Shown in pieces: positions 24,980 through 33,109 of a stretch of DNA of 64,000 nt; position 1 is the first letter of the stretch; each line of letters opens with the position of its first letter. Below the pieces are notes generated by a model that did not search any database, had not been told where the DNA came from, and saw only the letters and a list, made by a program, of their open reading frames with translations. The DNA is from Phenylobacterium deserti (GTDB lineage Bacteria; Pseudomonadota; Alphaproteobacteria; Caulobacterales; Caulobacteraceae): contig NZ_QFYR01000002.1 of the NCBI RefSeq assembly GCF_003254705.1, forward strand, positions 248,001 to 312,000, in the 5' to 3' direction. The translations under genes and the position numbers were made by a program.

Positions 24980-25177
24980 TCAGTCGAGACCTGCTGGGGT
25001 TTGCTCGCGAAGGCCCGGGCGGCGACGGGTCGGCGCCGGGCAGGGCGCCTCCCGAGCGAGCACCTCGACGATCCCGAGCACCGGCCGGCCGTCGACGCGG
25101 CAGGGGATGAAGCCCGCCGTGACCCAGCGCGCCCGGGGCGGCGCGCCGGTCGGCGGAAAGGTCCAGAACCGTCCCAT
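24980..25177 (-). CDS. small hypothetical protein
   Basis: A 65-residue protein, MGRFWTFPPTGAPPRARWVT at the start and RVDGRPVLGIVEVLAREAP in the middle. No domain recognised. Support comes from the ATG, the 3-bp spacing to the following EESFPASDPP gene, and the 25-bp gap after the chloroperoxidase-like gene upstream on the same strand, which suggests a three-gene unit driven from the promoter near 26.2 kb. Confidence 0.5.
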   Translation of the reverse strand: MGRFWTFPPTGAPPRARWVTAGFIPCRVDGRPVLGIVEVLAREAPCPAPTRRRPGLREQTPAGLD

Positions 25178-25202
25178 GCTTCGCTCCGCGCGTCGTCGGG
25201 GG

Positions 25203-26168
25203 TCAGGCCCGCAGGAAGGCGAGCAGGTCGCCGTTGATGATCTCGGCGTGGGTGGTGGCCATGCCGTGGTCGAAGCCGGGATAGACCTTGAGCGTCCCCT
25301 GCCTCAGCAGCCCGATGGTCTTCAGCGCGGACGCCTTGATCGGCACGATCTGGTCGTCATCGCCGTGCATCACCAGAACGGGGATGTCGATCTTCTTGAG
25401 GTCTTCGGTGAAGTCGGTCTCGGAGAAGGCCTTGATGCAGTCGTGGTGCGCCTTGACCCCGCCCATCATCCCCTGCCGCCACCAGTTCTGGATCACCCCC
25501 TGGCTGACCTTCGCGCCCGGACGGTTGTAGCCGTAGAACGGGCCGGACGGGACATCGAGGAACATCTTGGCCCGGTCGGCGGTCAGGGCGGCGCGGAAGC
25601 CGTCGAACACCTCGATCGGGGTGCCTTCGGGATTGCCGGGCTTCTTCACCATGACCGGCGGCACCGCGCCGATCAGCACGGCCTTCGCCGCCCGGTCGGT
25701 TCCGTGACGGCCGAGGTAGCGGGCGACCTCGCCGCCGCCGGTGGAGTGGCCGATGTGGATCGCATCCTTCAGGTCCAGGGCGAGCACCAGGGCGCGCAGG
25801 TCGTCCGCGTAGGTGTCCATCTCGTTGCCGCCCCAGGTCTGGGTCGAGCGGCCGTGGCCGCGGCGGTCGTGGGCGATCACGCGGAAGCCGCGGTCGGCGA
25901 AGAACACCATCTGGGCGTCCCAGTCGTCGGCGGTCAGCGGCCAGCCGTGGCTGAAGACGATCGGTTGGCCGGCGCCCCAGTCCTTGAAGTAGATCTGGGC
26001 GCCGTCCTTGGCGGTGACATAGTTCATCCTGCGGGGCTCCTTGGAGGCGTGGGGCGCCGTGGCCAGAGGCTGCGCGGCGGCCTGGTTCGCCAGGGCGCCG
26101 CCCGTGGCCGCGCCGAAGCCGGCGGAAAGCACCGCGCGGCGGGAAGCGGTCTGAGTGTCCGTGCTCAT
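25203..26168 (-). CDS. exported alpha/beta hydrolase, non-haem chloroperoxidase-like
   Basis: A 321-residue protein with an N-terminal twin-Arg signal ([19 protein letters not shown]), so probably Tat-exported to the periplasm. The mature part matches cofactor-free haloperoxidase/perhydrolase-type esterases: [16 protein letters not shown] as oxyanion loop, RRGHGRS, nucleophile Ser142 in [14 protein letters not shown], acid in [10 protein letters not shown], and base in [10 protein letters not shown]. Natural substrates are likely esters; halogenation is a side activity. Its 5' region is divergent from the hydrolase at 26418 and carries a near-exact copy of the shared element 59 bp upstream. 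Confidence 0.9.
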   Translation of the reverse strand: MSTDTQTASRRAVLSAGFGAATGGALANQAAAQPLATAPHASKEPRRMNYVTAKDGAQIYFKDWGAGQPIVFSHGWPLTADDWDAQMVFFADRGFRVIAHDRRGHGRSTQTWGGNEMDTYADDLRALVLALDLKDAIHIGHSTGGGEVARYLGRHGTDRAAKAVLIGAVPPVMVKKPGNPEGTPIEVFDGFRAALTADRAKMFLDVPSGPFYGYNRPGAKVSQGVIQNWWRQGMMGGVKAHHDCIKAFSETDFTEDLKKIDIPVLVMHGDDDQIVPIKASALKTIGLLRQGTLKVYPGFDHGMATTHAEIINGDLLAFLRA

Positions 26169-26227
26169 GATGTTCGGGTCCCTGGTTGAGGTTGGCCAAG
26201 GAACGTTAGGCGGCGGCGGCCGACGCC

Positions 26228-26247
26228 GATTGGACGGTTCCGGCGCC
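26228..26247 (-). promoter_or_regulatory. shared island element, best copy
   Basis: Plus-strand GATTGGACGGTTCCGGCGCC, 59 bp upstream of the chloroperoxidase-like gene. Seventeen of 20 bases equal the osmC copy, and the distance to the start codon is the same within one base. A -10-like CCTAAC follows at suitable distance downstream. Confidence 0.6.
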
Positions 26248-26345
26248 AGTTGAAGGACACGCTCCTGGCGATGCGCCGCCGTGCTGCTGCTCAGGCGAGA
26301 CTGCGGTGCGGGAGGCCGGCGCGCGCGGCCGGCGGATCGTCAAAA

Positions 26346-26366
26346 GCGCCGTGCCTCCGTTCAATC
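26346..26366 (+). promoter_or_regulatory. shared island element, copy upstream of 26418 hydrolase
   Basis: GCGCCG at 26346 followed by CCGTTCAATC to 26366, ending 51 bp before the ATG. The same half-motifs in the same order occur upstream of catalase. A GGCTAGG -10-like hexamer follows 17 bases after TTCAATC. Confidence 0.5.
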
Positions 26367-26417
26367 GTCCGGGCGGGCCGTGCGGCTAGGCTCGCGGACA
26401 TCATCCGGAGCCGTTCC

Positions 26418-27281
26418 ATGTCCAGTCCTTCCGAAAAGACCGTCGTCCTGGTGCATGGCGCCTGGGTCACCACGCGGTCCTGGGACACCTTCCGCCGGCC
26501 TTTCGAGCGGGCCGGCTACCGGGTGCTGACCCCCACCTGGCCGGGGCTGGAGGGGCTGTCAGCCGCCCAGGTCCGTCGCCACCTCCCGGTCGGCTTCGGC
26601 AGCCTCAGCCTCGGGCGCATTGTCGATCACCTGGAGGCCTATATCCAGGCGCTGCCGCAGCCTCCGCTGCTCGTCGGGCATTCCTTCGGCGGCCTGCTGG
26701 TCCAGAAGCTGCTCGATCGCGGCTGCGGCGCGGCGGGGGTTGCGATCAATCCGGCGCCGATCGCCGGGATCGTCCCCGGACCGACGACCCTGGCGGCGGT
26801 GCTGCCTGCGCTCGCCCGCTGGCGCGGGTGGAGCCGCCCCTATGCCCACACGCGGGGCAGCTTCGGGCGGCAGTACGCCAACACCGCGCCGCATGATCTG
26901 GTGTCGCGGTTCTTCAACGAGGCGGTGATTCCGACGCCAGGCCGCATCCTGCACCAGGCCGCGACCTGGCTGGGCACCGGGATCGACCCCCGGCGTCGCA
27001 CCCAGCCGCTGCTGATCACCGGCAGCGAGGCCGACCGCCTGGTCACCCCGCATCTGTCGCGCGCGGCCTACGCGATCCAGCGACGGGCGCCCGGCCTGAC
27101 CGACTTCAGCTTCTATGACGGGCTCTCGCACCTGCTGATCGCCGAGCCAGGCTACGAACGGGTGGCGCGCGACGTGATCGGCTGGCTCGAAGCGCTGCCG
27201 ACCTTCGCCGGCCGGCCCCTGCGGGCCTCCGACGCCTGCCCGGGGCCCGGACCTGCCGCCGACCGTCGCGTGCGGGTCTGA
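26418..27281 (+). CDS. alpha/beta hydrolase (HGAW type)
   Basis: A 287-residue cytoplasmic hydrolase starting MSSPSEKTVVLVHGAWVTTR. HGAW forms the oxyanion loop; Ser89 in GHSFGGLLVQKLLDRG is the nucleophile, with an acid in TGSEADRLV and His in YDGLSHLL. Clearly a paralogue of the 23738-24544 protein. The ATG at 26418 is chosen because homology begins there; the frame is open for another 56 codons upstream but crosses the promoter element. Divergent from the chloroperoxidase-like gene, 89 bp upstream of catalase. Confidence 0.87.
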   Translation: MSSPSEKTVVLVHGAWVTTRSWDTFRRPFERAGYRVLTPTWPGLEGLSAAQVRRHLPVGFGSLSLGRIVDHLEAYIQALPQPPLLVGHSFGGLLVQKLLDRGCGAAGVAINPAPIAGIVPGPTTLAAVLPALARWRGWSRPYAHTRGSFGRQYANTAPHDLVSRFFNEAVIPTPGRILHQAATWLGTGIDPRRRTQPLLITGSEADRLVTPHLSRAAYAIQRRAPGLTDFSFYDGLSHLLIAEPGYERVARDVIGWLEALPTFAGRPLRASDACPGPGPAADRRVRV

Positions 27282-27301
27282 CGACGGAGCCGCGCCAGCA
27301 A

Positions 27302-27320
27302 GCGCCGATCGGTTCAATCC
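27302..27320 (+). promoter_or_regulatory. shared island element, copy upstream of catalase
   Basis: GCGCCGATCGGTTCAATCC, ending 50 bp before the catalase ATG. GGCTAGG follows as a -10-like hexamer. Order and orientation of the GCGCCG and TCAATC halves match the other copies. Confidence 0.5.
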
Positions 27321-27370
27321 GGCCGGCGCGGTTGCAGGCAGGCTAGGGGCTTCGAAGAAGGAGCCTCGAA

Positions 27371-28837
27371 ATGGTCGACCGCACCCTCCGCCGGGCGTCA
27401 GGCGCCCCCGTCGCCGACAACCTCAACATCGAGACGGCGGGCCGCCGCGGCCCGGCGTTGCTGCAGGATGTCTGGCTGCTCGAGAAGCTGGCCCACTTCG
27501 ACCGCGAGGTGATCCCCGAGCGCCGGATGCACGCCAAGGGCGCCGGCGCATTCGGGACCTTCACGGTCACCGGGGACATCCGCCGCTACTCCCGGGCGGC
27601 CCTGTTCTCCGAGATCGGCAAGCAGACGCCGGTGTTCGTGCGGTTCTCGACGGTCGCCGGCGAGCGGGGCGCCGCCGACGCCGAGCGCGACATCCGGGGC
27701 TTCGCGGTGAAGTTCTACACCGAGGAGGGGAACTGGGATCTGGTGGGGAACAACACGCCGGTGTTCTTCTTCCGCGACCCGCTGCGGTTCCCGGACCTCA
27801 ACCACGCGGTCAAGCGGGATCCGCGCAGCGGGCTGCGCAGCGCGCAGAACAACTGGGACTTCTGGACCCTGCTGCCGGAAGCCCTGCACCAGGTGACCAT
27901 CGTGATGAGCGACCGGGGGCTGCCGCGCTCGTACCGGCACATGCACGGCTTCGGGAGCCACACCTTCAGCCTGCTCAACGCGGACAACGAGCGGGTCTGG
28001 GTCAAATTCCACCTGCGAACCCACCAGGGCGTCGAGACCCTGACGGACGCCGCCGCGGCCGAGCTGATCGGTCGCGATCGGGAAAGCCATCATCGCGACC
28101 TGTTCGACAGCATCGAACGCGGCGCCTTCCCTCGCTGGACCCTGTGCGTTCAGGTGATGAGCGAGCGCCAGGCGGCGAGTCACCGGCACAACCCCTTCGA
28201 CCTCACCAAGGTCTGGCCGAAGGCCGACTACCCGCTGATCGAGGTCGGCGTGCTGGAGCTCAACCGCAATCCGGACAACGTCTTCGCCGAGGTCGAGCAG
28301 GCGGCCTTCTCGCCGGCGAACGTGGTGCCGGGCGTCGGCTTCTCGCCGGACCGGATGCTGCAGGCGCGGCTGTTTTCCTACGGCGACGCGCAGCGCTACC
28401 GCCTCGGCGTCAACTTCGGCCAGATCCCGGTGAACGCCCCGAAATGCCCGTTCCACAGCTATCACCGGGACGGCGCCATGCGGACCGATGGCAACCTCGG
28501 CGGGACGATCAGCTACGCGCCCAACAGCCAGGGCGTCTGGCGCGACCGGCCGGACCTGGCGGAGCCGCCCCTGCCGCTCGACGGCGCCGCCGCCCATTAC
28601 GACCACCAGACCGAGGACGATCACTTCGAGCAGCCCGGGGAGCTCTTCCGGCTGATGTCGCCCGCCCAGCAGGCGGTGCTGTTCGCCAACACGGCCCGGG
28701 CGCTCCAGGGCGCCGCGCCGGAGGTCCAGCAGCGGCACGTGGCCAACTGCCTGCGGGCCGACCCGGCCTACGGCGCCGGAGTGGCGGCGGCGCTCTTAGA
28801 GCTGGGCGGCGGGACCGCCGCCCAGGCCGCCGAATAG
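27371..28837 (+). CDS. katA: monofunctional haem catalase (small-subunit clade)
   Basis: A 488-residue catalase, the usual length for small-subunit enzymes. The distal His is His54 ([12 protein letters not shown]), the distal Asn is Asn127 ([12 protein letters not shown]), and the haem-ligand Tyr is Tyr337 in [14 protein letters not shown]. It breaks down hydrogen peroxide in the cytoplasm (no signal peptide). AAGAAGGAG precedes the ATG. It stands in a run of hydrolase and OsmC genes and carries the shared upstream element, fitting an oxidative-stress regulon; a strong hairpin follows it. Confidence 0.95.
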   Translation: MVDRTLRRASGAPVADNLNIETAGRRGPALLQDVWLLEKLAHFDREVIPERRMHAKGAGAFGTFTVTGDIRRYSRAALFSEIGKQTPVFVRFSTVAGERGAADAERDIRGFAVKFYTEEGNWDLVGNNTPVFFFRDPLRFPDLNHAVKRDPRSGLRSAQNNWDFWTLLPEALHQVTIVMSDRGLPRSYRHMHGFGSHTFSLLNADNERVWVKFHLRTHQGVETLTDAAAAELIGRDRESHHRDLFDSIERGAFPRWTLCVQVMSERQAASHRHNPFDLTKVWPKADYPLIEVGVLELNRNPDNVFAEVEQAAFSPANVVPGVGFSPDRMLQARLFSYGDAQRYRLGVNFGQIPVNAPKCPFHSYHRDGAMRTDGNLGGTISYAPNSQGVWRDRPDLAEPPLPLDGAAAHYDHQTEDDHFEQPGELFRLMSPAQQAVLFANTARALQGAAPEVQQRHVANCLRADPAYGAGVAAALLELGGGTAAQAAE

Positions 28838-28917
28838 CCGGGGTCGCCGCGCGGCGCCGGTCCTCACGGCGCCGCGCATCCGCCCGCCGGCGGCAGGGCT
28901 TGGGCCAGCGCGTGCGG

Positions 28918-28945
28918 CCCGCCGGGCGCGGAGGCGCCCGGCGGG
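28918..28945. terminator. strong bidirectional hairpin
   Basis: A perfect 12-bp stem: CCCGCCGGGCGC (28918-28929) and its inverted copy (28934-28945) around a GGAG loop, followed by TCTTGT. It lies between convergent catalase and dienelactone-hydrolase genes, the expected place for a two-way terminator. Confidence 0.65.
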
Positions 28946-29018
28946 TCTTGTCGGCTTGGCGGCGGCGAGCTTCAGGACGGCGGCCTGCGAGTGCGCCGGC
29001 CGGCGCACCCATGGGGCG

Positions 29019-29717
29019 TCAGCGCAGATGGCGGGCCAGGAACTCGGCCGTCCGGCTGTCGGCCAGGGCGGCGTCGGCGGCATGGAAGTGAGCGCCGCGG
29101 TGACGGGCGAAGGCATGGTTGCGGCCCGGATAGGTGTGCACCTCGGCGTTCGGGCGGCGGCTCAGGGCGTCCTGGATCTTCGCGCGGGCTGCGGCGTCGA
29201 TGTATTCGTCCGCCTCGGCAAGATGGGTGAGGAAGGGCGCGCGGAGGCTGGCGGCTTCGGCCACGAACCGCTCCGTGCCGCCGCCGTAGTAGGCGACGGC
29301 GGCGTCGACCTCGGTCCGGGCGGCGGTCAGGAAGCTCATCAGCCCGCCCAGGCAGTACCCCATCACCGCCACCTTGCCGTCGGCCCCGGGGAGGGTGCGC
29401 GCCGTCGCGACGGCGGCCTGAACGTCGGCGACGCCCTGGTCGATGTCGTAGGCTCCATAGAAGCCCAAGGCCTTCTCCCATTCGGCCGGATCGTCGCCTT
29501 CGCTCTCGAAGCCGGGCTCGAAGCGCCAGAACAGGTCCGGGGCGAGGCCGATATAGCCCTGCGTCGCGAAGGCCTCGGCCACCTCGCGCATGTTGGCGTT
29601 CACCCCGAGGATCTCCTGCAGGACCAGGACCACGGGGCGCGGCGTGGTCGCCTCGGGGCGGGCGACAAAGGCGCGGAAGGGGCCGTCCGGCCCGTCGATG
29701 GTGATGAACTCGGGCAT
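29019..29717 (-). CDS. dienelactone hydrolase family protein
   Basis: A 232-residue hydrolase with Cys rather than Ser as nucleophile: Cys122 in MGYCLGGLMS, Asp in HLAEADEYID and His in PGRNHAFARH. EILGVNANMREVAEAFA matches the substrate loop of dienelactone hydrolases. Classical members open chloro-dienelactones in aromatic degradation, but no such pathway is nearby, so a general esterase or detoxification role is more likely. It lies 47 bp downstream of an AraC-family gene on the same strand and is probably co-transcribed with it. Confidence 0.88.
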   Translation of the reverse strand: MPEFITIDGPDGPFRAFVARPEATTPRPVVLVLQEILGVNANMREVAEAFATQGYIGLAPDLFWRFEPGFESEGDDPAEWEKALGFYGAYDIDQGVADVQAAVATARTLPGADGKVAVMGYCLGGLMSFLTAARTEVDAAVAYYGGGTERFVAEAASLRAPFLTHLAEADEYIDAAARAKIQDALSRRPNAEVHTYPGRNHAFARHRGAHFHAADAALADSRTAEFLARHLR

Positions 29718-29764
29718 CTCGGAGTCCTTGCGTCAGCTTGGCCGCGCGGCGGCGGCGGGGAGGG

Positions 29765-30304
29765 TCAGGCCGCGACGGGTGCGGCGATGGACTGGCCGCG
29801 CAGCCAGGCGCGCGGACAGGCGCCGGTGGTGCGCTTGAACACGCGTGTGAAATGGGCCTGGTCGCAGAAGCCGGCTTCCAGGGCGAGGGCGGCCAGCGGC
29901 ATGGGCGTGCTCAGCATCAGGCGCTGGGCGAATTCCACGCGCTTGCGCGCGACATAGGCCAGCGGGCCCTCCTGGAACGAGACCCGGAACCGGCGACTGA
30001 AATGGTTGGCGCTCAGCCGCGCGAGGGCGGCCAGGTCGGTGACGCGGATGGGCGCGCCGAGGTTCGCCGCGACGAACCGGCTGACCTTGTCCACCTGCCA
30101 TTTGGCGAGGCCGCCGAGGTCGGCCGCGGCCGGCCGATCGTGCCGCAGAAGGGTGAGGGCGCGGTCGATGCAGTCCCTTGCGGCGTCCCGATCCTGCTCC
30201 ACGGCGGACCGGGCCGCGTCGAGCAGGGCTGCGAGGCCGTGGGCGTTGACCAGCGTCAGGGCGCCGGGCGGCGGGGTTGGGGTGGGTTCCAGAAGCTGCA
30301 ACAT
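29765..30304 (-). CDS. AraC-family transcriptional regulator
   Basis: A 179-residue AraC-type regulator. The N-terminal 75 residues are helical with no sugar-binding cupin. The last 105 carry two helix-turn-helix units (VTDLAALARLSANHFSRRFR and PLAALALEAGFCDQAHFTRV, then FKRTTGACPRAWLR). The paralogue at 37339-37881 shares most of the DNA-binding half. Its neighbour is the dienelactone hydrolase it probably controls. I see no copy of the shared island element in its own upstream DNA. Its small N-terminal domain suggests sensing by a short helical module or partner. Confidence 0.88.
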   Translation of the reverse strand: MLQLLEPTPTPPPGALTLVNAHGLAALLDAARSAVEQDRDAARDCIDRALTLLRHDRPAAADLGGLAKWQVDKVSRFVAANLGAPIRVTDLAALARLSANHFSRRFRVSFQEGPLAYVARKRVEFAQRLMLSTPMPLAALALEAGFCDQAHFTRVFKRTTGACPRAWLRGQSIAAPVAA

Positions 30305-30550
30305 TGGGGGTCCTCCGGTGCGGCGCTCGGGGCGCCGTGACCAGGGCAGCTTCTGCGGGGGGCGAACAGGGCGCGAGTTAAGCCCTGTAAAACGTCGAAA
30401 ACCGGCGATTTACGACGCGGGCTTCAAGGCGTCGGCCGACGTGGTCGCCCCGGCAGAGCGGGTTCGTCCAACGGCTGGCGTCTTGCGGCAAGAAACCTGT
30501 AGCCCCGTCTGAGACAGCCTGCGGATCGAGATCATCTCGGAGATCGCCGC

Positions 30551-30838
30551 ATGACACCCGCGCCTGAAGCCGCAACCTCGGACCGCCCCGCCGCGGCGGA
30601 CGCCGACGCCGCCCTGGTCGAGAGGGTGCACCGCCTGCAGGACGAGGTCCGCGGGCTGGCGCACGAGCATGTGCATCGGTTTGAAGAGGCCCTGCGGGCG
30701 CTTGCGCGCCTGGCGACGGATCTGGCCGAGGGCGGCGAGGCCTACCCGCCGGGCGTGCGCGAGATCGCCCGTCGGGCCTCCGAGGAGTGCGACGGCTGGG
30801 CGCTGAGCGTGGCGGCGATCGCCGGTCGTTTCCCCTGA
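30551..30838 (+). CDS. small helical hypothetical protein
   Basis: A 95-residue, mostly helical protein: AALVERVHRLQDEVRGLAHE and HVHRFEEALRALARLATDLA, then a short ending with SEECDGWALSVAAIAG. Three His near the first helix (HEHVHRF) could bind metal. No known domain. The only gene on the plus strand between two minus-strand units; its stop lies six bases from the stop of the TonB receptor gene. Confidence 0.55.
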   Translation: MTPAPEAATSDRPAAADADAALVERVHRLQDEVRGLAHEHVHRFEEALRALARLATDLAEGGEAYPPGVREIARRASEECDGWALSVAAIAGRFP

Positions 30839-30844
30839 CCGATC

Positions 30845-33109
30845 TCAGGGGCGCCACGTGGCGCGCAGGCCGATCCGGCGCGGCGCGTTGATCGCGCCCT
30901 GCGGATAGCCGGCCAGGGCGGTCGCCGCCGTGACGTGTCGATCGTCCAGCAGGTTCTCGCCGAACAGGGTCAGGACGATGCGGCCCCCGGGCGGGCTCAG
31001 CGACAGGCGGGCGTTGAGCTCGCTCCAGTCGCCCGACTGGTAGGTCGGCTGGTCCTGGTTGGTTTCCAGGTAGAAGACGTTGCTCTGCAGGCGCAGGCTC
31101 GCCGCGGCCGCGAGACGCCAGCCGGCGCCCGCCTGACGCCAGGCTTCAGCGGTGATGGCGCCCTGCCAGCGCGGGGCCCGGCTGAGACGGGCCCCGTCGA
31201 TGGCCTCCTGGATGAGGGGGATGGACGCCCCGTAGGCGAAGCGGGCGGAGCCCGGCACGGCCGGCAGAACGCCGTCCGTGAACCTCGCGTCGAGCCAGGC
31301 GAGGCTCGCGTCCAGCTGGAAACCGTCCCCGAAGACGGCGATCTCCGCCTCGGCGCCGTGGGTGCGGGCGCTGGCCACGTTGCGGATGTCGATGCCGCCG
31401 GAGGTGACCGGCAGGCGCACCTGGAGGTTTTCGTAGTGGTAGCGGAAGGCGGCGGCGTTGATCCGGAGACGACGGTCCAGGAGCTCGACCTTGAGGCCGC
31501 CCTCCAGCGCGTCGATCTCCTCGGGATCGAAGCCGCGGTTCAGGCCGTAGACGTTGAAGCCGCCCGACTTGAATCCCTGGCTGAAGTTCAGGTAGGCGAG
31601 CGCGCCCGGCGCAAACCGGTAGTCGAGCACCGCCCGGAGCGACACGTCGTCGAACTGCCGCGTGGCCTGGAAGGTCGGCGGGGCGGCCACTGCGAACCCG
31701 GCGGGCACCACCTTCCCGGCGGGCGGCGCGAAGCCGCCGGCCAGGGTCAGCACCGTCTGGGTCAGCGAAAAGACCTTCTCCTCCCGGCTCAGGCGGGCGC
31801 CGCCCCGCAGCGTCAGGCGGTCGGTCGCGCGGACGCTGGCGTCGGCGAACACGGCCCCCGCCCGCACCGTCTGGCCTGCGTCGAAGGTCGCGCGCGTGCC
31901 GAGCCGGAAAAAGGCCCCCGCGTTCTGGATGATCGAGGGGTGCACCTTGTTGCGCTCGCGCATGTGGAAGGCGCCGGCCACCCAGGCGATGCGGGCGTCT
32001 GGGGGGCTGGCCAGGCGGACCTCCTGCAGCCATTGCTCATGGGTCAGGCGCACGGTGTTGTAGGCCTCCACCGGCCCGCCGGTGCGATCCGCGGGCGCGG
32101 TGTTGTCGGCGTCGCCCGATCCGCCCAGGCTGAAGCGCCGGTAGTTGCTCACGGTGGAGAGCGTCATCCGGCCGAGGCGGTGCTCGCCGAGCAGGGTCGC
32201 CGCCTTGGTTTCGCTCCGCAGGTCGCCAGGCGTATCGAAGGCGTACTGGCCGCGGTCCAGCACGCGGCCGAGATCCGGACGCGGGACGAAGGGGGAATCG
32301 GCCGGACCGCCCGTGAGCGCGGCGATCCGGATCAGGGCGACCTCGGCGTCCTGCCGGCGGTATTCGCCGATCAGGTCGAACCGGCTCCGCTCGCCGGGCG
32401 TCAGGCGCAGCGTCAGGCGTGCGGTGGTGTCGTCGCCGCCGCCGACCTTGCGGCCGGTGATCACGTTGCGCCCGAACCCGTCCCGGTGGGCGTGGCCGAG
32501 CGCCAGCCGCGCCTGCAGCCCGTCGCCGGCGAGCGGGCCGCCGAACGCCGCTTCCGCCTTGAAGGCGCCCAGCGAGTCCCACCGGGCGTTCAGAACGCCG
32601 TCCGGACGCGGCGTCGGGCGCCGGGACGTGACCAGCACCGCGCCGGCGGTGGCGTTGCGCCCGAAGAGCGTGCCCTGCGGTCCGCGGATCACCTGGAGGG
32701 CGTCCACGTCGACGAGATCGGCGGTGGAGACGGACAGCCGCCCGATGTAGGCCCCGTCCACATAGACGGCGACCGGCTCGTCGGCGAAGAAGTTGGCCCC
32801 GCCGTTGGCCCCACCGACCCCCCGGATGGCGAGCGGCGCGGCGCCGTAGCCGACATCGCCGGTGGCGACCAGGCCCGGCGCCCAGGCCGACAGGTCCTCG
32901 AGGGTGCGCAGGCCCTCCGCCCGTGTGCGGTCGCCGCTGATGACGCTGACGGAGAGAGGGACCTCCTGGAGGGCTTCCGGTCGTCGTTGGGCGGTGACGA
33001 TCAGCTCCGCAAGACCGGAGGCGGCGTGATCTTTCTCCGGCGCCTCGGCCTGCGCCGCGGTCGCCGCCAGGAGTGCGGCGAGGCTCGAGCCGGTCAGCCG
33101 TGGTCGCAT
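30845..33109 (-). CDS. TonB-dependent outer-membrane receptor
   Basis: A 754-residue receptor. A signal peptide (GSSLAALLAATAAQAEA) is followed by a TonB box region (LAELIVTAQRR), a plug domain (VPLSVSVISGDRTRAEGLRT, then VIRGPQGTLFGRNATAGAV) and a beta barrel ending in RIGLRATWRP. This is the IutA/FhuA-like or nutrient-receptor type common in Caulobacteraceae; the ligand is unknown. Its ATG lies 16 bp inside the end of the large regulator gene (33094), so the two are coupled at translation, suggesting that the regulator controls uptake of the receptor's ligand. The open frame upstream (to 33865) is a shadow of the regulator. Confidence 0.9.
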   Translation of the reverse strand: MRPRLTGSSLAALLAATAAQAEAPEKDHAASGLAELIVTAQRRPEALQEVPLSVSVISGDRTRAEGLRTLEDLSAWAPGLVATGDVGYGAAPLAIRGVGGANGGANFFADEPVAVYVDGAYIGRLSVSTADLVDVDALQVIRGPQGTLFGRNATAGAVLVTSRRPTPRPDGVLNARWDSLGAFKAEAAFGGPLAGDGLQARLALGHAHRDGFGRNVITGRKVGGGDDTTARLTLRLTPGERSRFDLIGEYRRQDAEVALIRIAALTGGPADSPFVPRPDLGRVLDRGQYAFDTPGDLRSETKAATLLGEHRLGRMTLSTVSNYRRFSLGGSGDADNTAPADRTGGPVEAYNTVRLTHEQWLQEVRLASPPDARIAWVAGAFHMRERNKVHPSIIQNAGAFFRLGTRATFDAGQTVRAGAVFADASVRATDRLTLRGGARLSREEKVFSLTQTVLTLAGGFAPPAGKVVPAGFAVAAPPTFQATRQFDDVSLRAVLDYRFAPGALAYLNFSQGFKSGGFNVYGLNRGFDPEEIDALEGGLKVELLDRRLRINAAAFRYHYENLQVRLPVTSGGIDIRNVASARTHGAEAEIAVFGDGFQLDASLAWLDARFTDGVLPAVPGSARFAYGASIPLIQEAIDGARLSRAPRWQGAITAEAWRQAGAGWRLAAAASLRLQSNVFYLETNQDQPTYQSGDWSELNARLSLSPPGGRIVLTLFGENLLDDRHVTAATALAGYPQGAINAPRRIGLRATWRP

